Assembly: GCF_013166605.1 (NCBI RefSeq)
Contig: NZ_JABKKF010000002.1
Span: forward strand, 62,001 to 126,000
Length of the DNA: 64,000 bases
Reading direction: 5' to 3'
Source: Xylanibacter muris
GTDB lineage: Bacteria; Bacteroidota; Bacteroidia; Bacteroidales; Bacteroidaceae
A model generated the notes under the pieces. It did not search any database, had not been told where the DNA came from, and was given only the letters and a program-made list of their open reading frames with translations. Within the stretch, counting starts at the first letter, position 1. The number at the start of each line of letters is the position of its first letter. The position numbers and the translations under genes are program-made. This document shows positions 52,308 through 60,856 of this stretch, piece by piece.

Positions 52308-52652
52308 TTATTTGATGTCGTCACCTGCCTGTTGTTGAGTTTGTGCCTCACGCCAGTAAATCTTATCCTCAATAAACTCCTGAGTGCTGAGTAGGGTCGG
52401 TTTGGGGAGCTTTTCATAGTAGCGTGAAATCTCTATTTGCTCACGGTTCTCAAAAACTTCATCCAGTCCGTCGTTATAAGACGCAAACTCTGCAAGTTTT
52501 TTGCTCAGGTCTTCCTTAATCTGAACTGAAATCTGATTAGCGCGTTTTGCGATGATGGCCACACTTTCATAAATGTTTCCTGTTTCATCACAAAGATCCA
52601 TGATGTTGCGGGTCACGGTATTTACCGGTGCCTTTGATTTCTTGTAATCCAT
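52308..52652 (-). CDS. rpoZ: RNA polymerase omega subunit (Bacteroidetes type)
   Basis: 114 residues. Omega helps assemble and stabilise RNA polymerase by binding the beta' subunit. The core ESVAIIAKRANQISVQIKED matches Bacteroidetes omega subunits; the long C-terminal tail with REQIEISRYYEKLPKPTLL is also phylum-typical. It lies between bamD and DUF4293 in one operon. Confidence 0.92.
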   Translation of the reverse strand: MDYKKSKAPVNTVTRNIMDLCDETGNIYESVAIIAKRANQISVQIKEDLSKKLAEFASYNDGLDEVFENREQIEISRYYEKLPKPTLLSTQEFIEDKIYWREAQTQQQAGDDIK

Positions 52653-52731
52653 TATTTTTTATATTTTTTGAATATAAGATGTTTGTTTTCTAAAGTCGGT
52701 CCTATTTATATGTCAGGCAGTCTTCTACATG

Positions 52732-53556
52732 TCAGTCTTTTGTGAACTTCTTACATTTAGCGATGTATTGCTCTGCAAGTTCCTTGTCTTTGCTTTCCGG
52801 AAACTCGTTAATGAATCCGTAGCATTCATCCTCTGCATCACGATATCGCTCAAGGCGTTTTGCCTCAATGCTTTGCTCTGCCAGTTTGAACTTGCTTTTC
52901 ATGATAAGCAGTGAGAATTCCTCACGCATGCTCATATACGGGTATGTCTTAAGGGCGTTTTGTGAGGTAATGATACAGGCTTCATAGTTGGAACCACCGT
53001 TTATGCAATTAAGGAAGTATCCTCCAAGGTTGTAATAAAGCTTTGCGGAAAGATATTCTTTTTGTACCAGTTTGTCCTGTAACTCAAACAGTTTCTTTGA
53101 GGCACTTTCCTTTAATTTAGAGTCTGGATAGAAATCAAGGAACTGCTGATATGCATTGATCGCGCCTATTGTTGGTGTCTGGTCAAGACGTGGTTCGGGT
53201 GTGCTCATGAAAAGAGACTGTCCGATATAGTATGCCGCCTGTTCCGCATATATTCCTTTGGGATAAGAAGAAAAATATTTTTTGAATGTTGCGGATGCGC
53301 TTTCATAATCGTTGTCGCAGAATTCAGCCATTGCAAGCATATAAAGACTTTCCTCGGCATTGTCTGTGCCTTTCTGGATTGCAACAAGTTCCTGAAGCAA
53401 TGTTATTGCCTGATTATATTTTCCGCGTGCAAAGCATTCTTTAGCATATTCGTATTTATAATCATAATTATTTGTTTTATAAACACGGTTAAATTCTGAG
53501 GCGCAACTGCATAATAAGACTCCTGCACACGCCAATATGATGATGTTCTTCCTCAT
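52732..53556 (-). CDS. bamD: Outer membrane assembly lipoprotein BamD
   Basis: BamD is an essential lipoprotein of the BAM complex that inserts beta-barrel proteins into the outer membrane. Lipobox LCSC gives lipidated Cys18. Five TPR-like helix pairs follow (AKECFARGKYNQAITLL, ATFKKYFSSYPKGIYAEQA, NAYQQFLDFYPDSKLKESA, ECYGFINEFPESKDKELAE). I start at the ATG of MRKNIIILAC because the signal peptide begins there and the promoter lies just upstream; the frame extends 16 codons further. Confidence 0.94.
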   Translation of the reverse strand: MRKNIIILACAGVLLCSCASEFNRVYKTNNYDYKYEYAKECFARGKYNQAITLLQELVAIQKGTDNAEESLYMLAMAEFCDNDYESASATFKKYFSSYPKGIYAEQAAYYIGQSLFMSTPEPRLDQTPTIGAINAYQQFLDFYPDSKLKESASKKLFELQDKLVQKEYLSAKLYYNLGGYFLNCINGGSNYEACIITSQNALKTYPYMSMREEFSLLIMKSKFKLAEQSIEAKRLERYRDAEDECYGFINEFPESKDKELAEQYIAKCKKFTKD

Positions 53557-53574
53557 TCCTTGAATTTTGAGTTG

Positions 53575-53605
53575 CAAAAATACTAATTTCCATGCATATC
53601 TCAAA
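53575..53605 (-). promoter_or_regulatory. Promoter of the bamD operon
   Basis: Minus-strand TTTG (53602–53605), 19-bp spacer, TATTTTTG (53575–53582): a full consensus. It ends 18 bp before the bamD ATG. Confidence 0.8.
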
Positions 53606-53668
53606 GTCTTTGGAATGATTTTTAATAAAAATACATCTTATTATAACGTTTATTAGACGGGAATATAG

Positions 53669-53676
53669 TAATTTTG
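53669..53676 (+). promoter_or_regulatory. -7 element directly upstream of uvrB
   Basis: TAATTTTG fits TAnnTTTG and ends 7 bp before the ATG, so the mRNA would be leaderless or nearly so. A partial -33 match (TTTA) lies near 53649. Confidence 0.6.
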
Positions 53677-53683
53677 CACCATT

Positions 53684-55723
53684 ATGAGCGTATTCAAACT
53701 AACTTCCGATTATAAGCCTACCGGGGATCAGCCTGAAGCTATAAGGGAGCTGACGGATGGATTAAAACGTGGCGACAGGTCACAGGTCTTGCTTGGGGTT
53801 ACCGGATCCGGCAAAACCTTTACTATGGCAAATGTAATAGCCAACAATGGAAAACCGACACTTGTGCTGAGTCATAACAAGACGCTGGCAGCGCAATTAT
53901 ATGAAGAAATGAAAAGTTTCTTTCCTGAAGACGCGGTAGAGTATTATGTAAGTTATTATGATTATTATCAGCCGGAAGCATATTTGCCTGGGTCGGATAC
54001 TTATATTGAAAAGGATCTTGCCATAAACGAAGAGATAGACAAATTAAGACTGCGTGCTGTGACCTCTCTGTTGTCAGGTAGAAAGGACGTAATTGTGGTG
54101 TCTTCCGTAAGTTGCATATATGGTATGGGAAGTCCTGTGGCATTGTCTGAAAATATGATATCTATACATCGCGGACAACGTATGGATAGAAATGCTTTGT
54201 TGAGAAAATTGGTGCAGGCTCTGTATGTAAGAAACGATATTGAGCTTCAACGTGGAAATTTTCGGGTAAAGGGCGATACGGTTGATGTGGCGATTGCCTA
54301 TAGTGAGGCTGTTTTGCGTATAACCTTTTGGGATGACGAGATAGATGGAATAGAGGAAATGGATCCGTACACGATGCACCGCATGGCGAAATTCGATGAG
54401 TATAAGCTTTATCCTGCAAATCTTTTTACCACTTCTCAGGAACAGACAAACGCAGCCATAAGGCAAATACAGGATGATCTTGTTTCTCAGGTGGATTTTT
54501 TTAAGGAAATCGGTGACAATATCAAGGCGGAAAGGATAAAGGAAAGGGTGGAGTATGACATCGAGATGATAAAAGAGCTTGGACATTGTTCCGGTATAGA
54601 GAATTATTCCAGGTACTTTGACGGGCGGAAAGCTGGTGAAAGACCTTATTGTCTGCTTGATTTCTTTCCGGATGACTATCTGATGATTATAGACGAGAGT
54701 CATGTCAGTGTTCCGCAGATAGGCGCCATGTATGGTGGTGACAGGGCACGTAAGCAGAACCTTGTCGAGTATGGTTTTCGTCTGCCGGCGGCTTTTGACA
54801 ACCGTCCATTGCGCTTTGAGGAATTTCATGAACTGATAAATCAGGTAATATACGTGTCTGCCACTCCGGCAGACTATGAGCTTGGCGAGGCCGAGGGTGT
54901 TGTAGTCGAGCAGGTTATACGTCCTACCGGACTTCTTGATCCGGAGATAGTTGTAAGACCGAGTGAGAACCAGATAGATGACCTGCTTAATGAAATTGTA
55001 GTGCGTATTGAGCGCAGTGAACGTGTGCTTGTCACTACTCTTACGAAACGCATGGCGGAAGAGCTTTCGGAATATCTTCTGAATCACGGGGTCAATACGG
55101 CATATATACACAGTGATGTGGCGACACTTGACCGTGTCAGGATTCTGCAGGAGCTTCGTGAAGGTGTTTTTGATGTTCTTGTGGGAGTGAACCTTCTGCG
55201 TGAAGGTCTTGATCTTCCTGAAGTTTCTTTGGTGGCGATACTTGATGCCGACAAGGAAGGGTTCCTCAGGAGTCACCGTAGTCTTACCCAGACGGCTGGC
55301 CGTGCAGCGCGAAATGTAAACGGAAAAGTCATAATGTATGGCGACAATATAACAGCGAGCATGCAGATGACTATTGATGAGACGATGCGTCGCAGGATAA
55401 AGCAGATGCATTATAACGAGGAGCATGGAATAACACCGACCCAAATACGGAAACCGGTAAAGAGCAATGTATTGTCTGAGGAAACAGGCAAGAAGAATAC
55501 TGCCGGCAAACAATATGATAAGGCATATTATGGATTGGAAGAAAGAATGGTGGCAGCAGACCCGATAATATTGAAGATGACAAGACCGCAACTTGAAAAA
55601 AGCATCGCTGACATGACAAAGCTTATGAAGGAGGCCGCTAAAAAGCTTGATTTCCTACAGGCTGCCCAATATCGTGATGAGATAGTGCGGATGCAAAAAG
55701 AGTTGGAAATTAAACAATGTTAA
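53684..55723 (+). CDS. uvrB: Excinuclease ABC subunit B
   Basis: UvrB verifies DNA damage delivered by UvrA and recruits UvrC for dual incision in nucleotide excision repair. Walker A is LLGVTGSGKTF (38–45 core). The damage-probing beta-hairpin VSYYDYYQPEAYLP, the DESHV box, helicase motif VSATPADYELGE, the motif V/VI segment (NLLREGLDLPEV, QTAGRAARN) and the C-terminal UVR motif (KLDFLQAAQYRDEI) are all present. 679 residues is the family's usual length. Confidence 0.97.
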   Translation: MSVFKLTSDYKPTGDQPEAIRELTDGLKRGDRSQVLLGVTGSGKTFTMANVIANNGKPTLVLSHNKTLAAQLYEEMKSFFPEDAVEYYVSYYDYYQPEAYLPGSDTYIEKDLAINEEIDKLRLRAVTSLLSGRKDVIVVSSVSCIYGMGSPVALSENMISIHRGQRMDRNALLRKLVQALYVRNDIELQRGNFRVKGDTVDVAIAYSEAVLRITFWDDEIDGIEEMDPYTMHRMAKFDEYKLYPANLFTTSQEQTNAAIRQIQDDLVSQVDFFKEIGDNIKAERIKERVEYDIEMIKELGHCSGIENYSRYFDGRKAGERPYCLLDFFPDDYLMIIDESHVSVPQIGAMYGGDRARKQNLVEYGFRLPAAFDNRPLRFEEFHELINQVIYVSATPADYELGEAEGVVVEQVIRPTGLLDPEIVVRPSENQIDDLLNEIVVRIERSERVLVTTLTKRMAEELSEYLLNHGVNTAYIHSDVATLDRVRILQELREGVFDVLVGVNLLREGLDLPEVSLVAILDADKEGFLRSHRSLTQTAGRAARNVNGKVIMYGDNITASMQMTIDETMRRRIKQMHYNEEHGITPTQIRKPVKSNVLSEETGKKNTAGKQYDKAYYGLEERMVAADPIILKMTRPQLEKSIADMTKLMKEAAKKLDFLQAAQYRDEIVRMQKELEIKQC

Positions 55724-55761
55724 TATGGGAAGCCGTAATCAGATGTTTTAATTTATTTTCA

Positions 55762-55769
55762 TATCTTTG
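55762..55769 (+). promoter_or_regulatory. -7 element upstream of the DUF4468 gene
   Basis: TATCTTTG fits the -7 consensus; no exact -33 box is seen. The leader (about 90 nt) contains an imperfect inverted repeat GATAAGCTT … AAGCTTTATC. Confidence 0.5.
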
Positions 55770-55864
55770 CATGAGATAAGCTTCATTTCTGCAATTTAAA
55801 GCAAGCTTTATCGCATTAGGTTTGCATATTATATAAGCATAACATAAAAAGAATAAATATTAAA

Positions 55865-56479
55865 ATGAGACGAATATTATTGTCATTATTATTATGCCTT
55901 CCCTTATCGATGGCTGCACAGAATACTTGGGAAATGCCTGAACAGGTGCAGGACGGCAAGATTGTGAAGGTTCTCCCTGATCAGAAATATCTTGTGGGAG
56001 CGGTACCAGTGGTAGACGGCCGTGTGGTTTTTGATACTGTAATTAATGTTCCTGGAAAGAATGCCCGGCAGATACACGACATTCTTTTGGATTATATGAC
56101 CAAGATAACAAAGGAAAAGAACCAGCTTGAACAGAGTCGTATAACGCTTGACGACAAGAACGAACGTATCATTTGCGGAACATATCAGGAGTGGCTTGTG
56201 TTCAAGAGTACGGCCCTGGTACTTGACAGGACACGTTTTATTTATAATATAATTGCAAAATATGAAGACGGGAAGGCTGAGATTACCCTTACACGGATAT
56301 ATTATCTTTACGATGAGGAACGCACCCCACAGTCTTATAAGGCAGAGGAATGGATAACGGATGAGTATGGTCTGAAAAAGAAAAAGAATGCTTTGTCGCG
56401 TGTGTCAGGCAAGTTCCGCAAAAAGACGATAGACAGAAAGGACTATCTGTTTAGAAAGTTTGCCGAGGTTTTAAAATAA
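55865..56479 (+). CDS. Secreted DUF4468 protein
   Basis: 204 residues with a signal peptide ending at MAAQ and a DUF4468 domain (about 45–135): VFDTVINVPGKNARQIHDIL through CGTYQEWLVF and TRFIYNII. A TBP-like fold is predicted for the family; function unknown. The C-terminal tail is strongly basic. Common in Bacteroidales, probably periplasmic. Confidence 0.85.
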   Translation: MRRILLSLLLCLPLSMAAQNTWEMPEQVQDGKIVKVLPDQKYLVGAVPVVDGRVVFDTVINVPGKNARQIHDILLDYMTKITKEKNQLEQSRITLDDKNERIICGTYQEWLVFKSTALVLDRTRFIYNIIAKYEDGKAEITLTRIYYLYDEERTPQSYKAEEWITDEYGLKKKKNALSRVSGKFRKKTIDRKDYLFRKFAEVLK

Positions 56480-56560
56480 ATATACCGTATAGGTGACTTT
56501 TATAGTCTCAGGTGTATATTTTTATATATACGTTATTTCAAACAATCCCAATAAGATAAG

Positions 56561-56818
56561 ATGTACAGAAGGTATACAGATAGCGGTGACGAGGAAGAGT
56601 ATTCTGGTCCTGTTCCTCCACATAGCAGACTGAGAGAGGAAAATCAGCGGGACAGGTTTTTTGTTTTGCGAAACGTTCTTAATATAATTTGGATGCTGGG
56701 TGTCGTTGCCGGTATTGGAGTATATATGAAAGGCAACACGTTTATCGGAGGATGGATACTTGCTGTATCCATAGTTATAAAGCTTGTTGAAGTATCAGTC
56801 AGAATGATTAGATTCTGA
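56561..56818 (+). CDS. Small membrane protein
   Basis: 85 residues: an acidic, Pro/Arg-rich N-terminus and two membrane helices (about 38–55, 62–80). Not assigned to a family. Its last codons and stop form one arm of a perfect hairpin (56791–56826) before the porin gene, 30 bp downstream, so the two are probably co-expressed. Confidence 0.65.
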   Translation: MYRRYTDSGDEEEYSGPVPPHSRLREENQRDRFFVLRNVLNIIWMLGVVAGIGVYMKGNTFIGGWILAVSIVIKLVEVSVRMIRF

Positions 56819-56826
56819 CTGATACT
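56791..56826 (+). repeat. Perfect 15-bp hairpin overlapping a stop codon
   Basis: Arms 56791–56805 and 56812–56826 are perfectly complementary with a 6-nt loop. There is no T-tract, so it is not a classical terminator. It ends 22 bp before the porin ATG and could set expression ratios by RNA stability or attenuation. Confidence 0.7.
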
Positions 56827-56848
56827 TCTGGAACAACAGAAATAGAAA

Positions 56849-59209
56849 ATGAAACGTTTATTTTGGATTGTCATTCTGCTAAATGCCAGTCTTTGCTTGT
56901 GTCATGCCCAGGTTTTTAATGAGATGAACGAAGACGGGCAGATAAGGCAGCGCAGTGAAAACCGCAACTTCAACAAACATAATAATGACACAACACAGCG
57001 GAAAGAAATTCCGCGTGGGATTTATGTGTGGACCGTTGACCGTAAGTTCGGTGATATACGCCCTGCCACGGTTGACACTCTCCCTCATCTTTTTCAAAAC
57101 ACGATATTCAATACGGGTATATATGGAGAGTATAACACTACAGGCAACAACTATACTGCGCGTGAGAACAGGATTGTCATCGACAGACCGCTCGCAGAGC
57201 AGTTTATATTCACCCAGCCATATAGTTTTGTGATTAAGTCTCCCGATGCCCTTCATTTTACAAATACATTGTCACCGATAACTAATATTTCCTATGACAA
57301 TTGCGGCAACAAGACAAATGGTGAGGACCATATCAATGCAAAGTTTGCTGTGAATGCCGGCAAGAGGCTCGGGTTCGGTTTCGATCTGAACTATCTTTAT
57401 GCAAGAGGCTATTACGATAATCAGAGCACGTCTCACTTCGGGGCAACGTTTTATGCCTCATATCTTGGTGATAAATACAAGATGCATTCAGTATTCTCCA
57501 CATATCATCAGAAAGTTGCGGAGAACGGTGGGATAACAGATGACAACTATATAACACATCCCGAGAGTTTTGATGATTCATATAGTGAGAATGAGATTCC
57601 GACAGTGCTTCACCGTAACTGGAACCGTAATGACAATATGCACTTGTTTCTCACTCACCGCTACAGTGTGGGGTTCTACCGCAGGGTGAAGATGAGTGAC
57701 GAGGAGATCAAAGCACGTCAGTTTGCAATGGAGTCGAAGAAAGAAAACGAGGCGCGTAAGGCTGCTATGGAGGACGGTGAGCGGAACAGTAGGATTGCTG
57801 ATAAACGTGGCAATGCTGCCGGTACTGATTTTGGACGCCCGGCTGGACGTCCCGAGAATGCGAGGATTGCCGGTGATGAGCCGGAGCCGGGCGGGCAGCA
57901 GGTGGATACGACGAGGATAAAGGTAGAATCAGCCGAGGCTATGGACAGTATGCTTATGGCAAAGGCCGTACAGGATTCCATATATGCAACGATGAAGGAT
58001 GAGTTCGTGCCGGTGACAAGTTTCATCCATACTCTTGATGTTAACAAGTATAATCGTATATATCAGGCATACGAATCACCGGAGAACTACTATGCCGATA
58101 CATATTATAACAGTATTGCTGACAGGGTGTACAGTGGCGACTCCATATACGATCAGACACGGCATCTTTCCGTCAGGAACATTTTCGGCATAGCCTTGCT
58201 TGAAGGTTTCAACAAGTGGGCAAAATCAGGCCTGAAGGTTTTTGCCTCCCATGAGTTGCGTAAGTTTGATATGCCTGATTATATCTCGGATAAACGCGAT
58301 GTCACGGCATTGCATGGGTGGACAGAGAATTCTGTGAGTATCGGAGGACAGCTTCAGAAGACCGGTGGTGAGACATTCCATTATAACGCCATGGCTGAAA
58401 CATGGATTGCCGGAGAGGATGCCGGACAGCTGAAGGCGGATTTCTCTGCAGATGTAAATTTCAGGTTCTTGGGTGATACGGTTACGCTTGCCGCCAAGGC
58501 TTATTTTTACAGACTGAATCCTACGTTTTATCAGCGTAACTACCATTCAAAGCATATATGGTGGGATAACGGTGGGATGTCGAAGGAGACACGCACCCGC
58601 ATAGAAGGACTTTTCTCTTACAGGAAGACAAGGACAAGTCTGCGTGTCGCAGTGGAAGAGATACAGAACTATACTTATTTCGGCATGTCTTATAATGCCA
58701 CTTCTGAGGGTCGTACTGAAATGTCGGCCGGTGTACACCAGTGCTCATCGAATATAAATCTTCTTACTGCGCAGTTGCGTCAGGATTTCCGTCTTGGTCC
58801 GCTTAATTGGGAAAATGTGGTAACATACCAGAATACCAGTCGTCAGGATGTGCTTCCGGTTCCGGATTTGAACGTATTTTCAAATTTATATCTGAAGTTT
58901 AAGATCGTAAAGGAGTTGTCGGTAGAGCTTGGAGGCAGCGTTACGTTTTTCACAAAGTATGATGCTCCTGACTTCTGTCCGCAATTAAACCAGTTTGCCG
59001 TGCAGCAGAATCCCGATAGCCGTGTGAGTCTTGGTGGCTATCCGTTCGTTGACGTTTATGCCAACATGCATCTCAAGCGTACGCGTTTCTTTATAATGTA
59101 CAGTCATGTGAATGGTGGCAGTGGAAACAGGATGTATTTTCTCGTTCCTCACTATCCACAGAATGGAAGTGTAATGCGTTTCGGTCTGTCGTGGAACTTT
59201 TTTAATTGA
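56849..59209 (+). CDS. Putative outer membrane porin
   Basis: 786 residues with a signal peptide ending at CLCHAQ. The mature protein has alternating amphipathic strands and a terminal strand ending in aromatic residues (RFGLSWNFFN), as expected for an outer membrane beta-barrel. It fits the Bacteroidetes 'putative porin' family. A charged Ala/Glu/Arg-rich insert at about 285–375 probably forms a long loop. Substrate unknown. Confidence 0.8.
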   Translation: MKRLFWIVILLNASLCLCHAQVFNEMNEDGQIRQRSENRNFNKHNNDTTQRKEIPRGIYVWTVDRKFGDIRPATVDTLPHLFQNTIFNTGIYGEYNTTGNNYTARENRIVIDRPLAEQFIFTQPYSFVIKSPDALHFTNTLSPITNISYDNCGNKTNGEDHINAKFAVNAGKRLGFGFDLNYLYARGYYDNQSTSHFGATFYASYLGDKYKMHSVFSTYHQKVAENGGITDDNYITHPESFDDSYSENEIPTVLHRNWNRNDNMHLFLTHRYSVGFYRRVKMSDEEIKARQFAMESKKENEARKAAMEDGERNSRIADKRGNAAGTDFGRPAGRPENARIAGDEPEPGGQQVDTTRIKVESAEAMDSMLMAKAVQDSIYATMKDEFVPVTSFIHTLDVNKYNRIYQAYESPENYYADTYYNSIADRVYSGDSIYDQTRHLSVRNIFGIALLEGFNKWAKSGLKVFASHELRKFDMPDYISDKRDVTALHGWTENSVSIGGQLQKTGGETFHYNAMAETWIAGEDAGQLKADFSADVNFRFLGDTVTLAAKAYFYRLNPTFYQRNYHSKHIWWDNGGMSKETRTRIEGLFSYRKTRTSLRVAVEEIQNYTYFGMSYNATSEGRTEMSAGVHQCSSNINLLTAQLRQDFRLGPLNWENVVTYQNTSRQDVLPVPDLNVFSNLYLKFKIVKELSVELGGSVTFFTKYDAPDFCPQLNQFAVQQNPDSRVSLGGYPFVDVYANMHLKRTRFFIMYSHVNGGSGNRMYFLVPHYPQNGSVMRFGLSWNFFN

Positions 59210-59277
59210 CGGATATCTGTCTTTACTCACAGGTTAATTGCTTTCTGATGTAAGGTCTTATAATAACAGGTGAGATT

Positions 59278-59967
59278 CTACATCATCTGTACCTTTATTC
59301 CTAATGAAAGTCCGAGAATGTCTCCCAGGCTTACCTTGCTGTCCTGGAACATTGCTCGGATGTATATGTCGCAAGTGCTTATCTCATAGAATGCCGTTAT
59401 ATTCTTTACGAACTTACGTTTGTTTTTGGGTGTTATGGCTGTGATGCGTTGGCCTACGAAAGCATTTATTCTTACTTTCGTGCTAAGAAATTGGTAGTAT
59501 TTGTCTGGATAACGTTTGGGTTCGCGTCCCCAGAACTCGTGTCCGAATACGGTGTTGAAGTATATGCCGCATGACAGGGGTTCGATGTTGAACTTATCAT
59601 CGAAGTCAAACCTCCAGGGTATGAAGTTTTGTTTTAGTGTCATTGTCATCTTGGCCCTGCTGCTGTTGAATTTCGGCAGATAGCCGAACAGCAGGTTTGT
59701 TTCATATTGCCGTCTGTTACCATAGTCCCATCCGATGCCGAGAGATATCTGTCCCATATTTCCTGCATATTGTGTTATGAGTTGTGTCGGTATGAGGAAG
59801 TTCCATAGTTTGCGGTATGTTTCCACCCTCCGGTCGTAAGGGCTTTGTCCTGATGTGTCTGCAATGTATGTGGAATCATTTTCGGAGTGGATGGTGGCGG
59901 GTCGGCCGGATGCAGCGCAGGGCGCTGTCACCGTGAACATAAGTATGCTAAAAATAAATGACTTCAT
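59278..59967 (-). CDS. Outer membrane beta-barrel protein, family uncertain
   Basis: 229 residues with a signal peptide ending near CAASG. Repeated amphipathic strands (QISLGIGWDYG, YETNLLFGYLP, LGDILGLSLGIKVQMM) suggest an eight- to ten-stranded barrel. It overlaps the metallophosphoesterase gene by 20 bp and is co-transcribed. No precise family recognised. Confidence 0.7.
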   Translation of the reverse strand: MKSFIFSILMFTVTAPCAASGRPATIHSENDSTYIADTSGQSPYDRRVETYRKLWNFLIPTQLITQYAGNMGQISLGIGWDYGNRRQYETNLLFGYLPKFNSSRAKMTMTLKQNFIPWRFDFDDKFNIEPLSCGIYFNTVFGHEFWGREPKRYPDKYYQFLSTKVRINAFVGQRITAITPKNKRKFVKNITAFYEISTCDIYIRAMFQDSKVSLGDILGLSLGIKVQMM

Positions 59968-60757
59968 GGTGATATTCTGTAGGGGTTATCTTAAATAGGA
60001 GATAGCTTCGCCGTGATGCACTTGGCGCTCCGTAGTAAATCAGGCCATCGCCATAGATGTCCTCTTCTTGCAGGCAATGGTCGTGTCCGTTAAGACAGAA
60101 CATTATCCCCGGAAAACGGAGGATATAATGCTGGAAAGACTTTGCGACGTTATTGTTGAACTGTTCGCTGTATGGGCGTGCGTGCATGCACACTATTGTT
60201 CTGTCGAAAAGCTCTGTATCGGAAAGAATCTGAGTCTCCATGAAGTCGAAATTGGGTACTGCTGCAAGATAGTCGTATTCCGTTGCGTTTGTGTTGAGAC
60301 ATATAAACTTTATTCTGCCTGCAATGAAACTGAAATCCGTATTGCCGTACATAACTGAGTACACTTCGTTTCCTGTGCCGAGGAAGTCGTGGTTGCCTAT
60401 AAGGGCAACGTATGGCATACGTAGCTTTGCGAGACGCTTGCGCTGCCAGATGAATTCCTTTGTGGTGCCGCAGTCGGTAAGGTCACCGCCATGTATAACG
60501 AAGTCTGCATCATTTCTGTTGTTAATGTCGTCTACCATGTCCTCCGTATCTCCGTAGGATCCGTGTGTGTCGCTGATGAAGGCTATTGTGAGCGTATCCT
60601 TGTTGAGGCAGTCGGCCTCTATACGCTTTATATTGTTTGCATTGATATTCTGCTCACCGTTGAAACGTGTGTCGTAGGGGTGGAAATCGAATAAGTCTCC
60701 GCATCCGTAAAGCAGGACGGATATGGCAATCCCATGTAGCAGCGTCTTGACTTTCAT
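59948..60757 (-). CDS. Calcineurin-type metallophosphoesterase lipoprotein
   Basis: 269 residues. A lipoprotein signal (LLYGC, Cys19) places the enzyme outside the inner membrane. All five metal-binding blocks of the family are visible: FISDTHG, HGGDLTD, GNHDF, CMHAR and NGHDH. It should hydrolyse phosphomonoesters or diesters in the periplasm or at the outer membrane. Substrate unknown. The downstream beta-barrel gene overlaps it, suggesting joint function. Confidence 0.9.
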   Translation of the reverse strand: MKVKTLLHGIAISVLLYGCGDLFDFHPYDTRFNGEQNINANNIKRIEADCLNKDTLTIAFISDTHGSYGDTEDMVDDINNRNDADFVIHGGDLTDCGTTKEFIWQRKRLAKLRMPYVALIGNHDFLGTGNEVYSVMYGNTDFSFIAGRIKFICLNTNATEYDYLAAVPNFDFMETQILSDTELFDRTIVCMHARPYSEQFNNNVAKSFQHYILRFPGIMFCLNGHDHCLQEEDIYGDGLIYYGAPSASRRSYLLFKITPTEYHHEVIYF

Positions 60758-60856
60758 TATCGTTCTGTTTTTATGTGATGATACAATGCAGTCAGAAACT
60801 GCCTTATATGTTTTTGCCGGCTATGCAGTACTCTTCAGCATGATGGAATCATGTAT

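Noticed and set aside
54074..55591. A 505-codon minus-strand open frame across uvrB
   Set aside because: It is the antisense shadow of a well-conserved gene; its sequence is rich in His, Arg and Ile with no recognisable domain.
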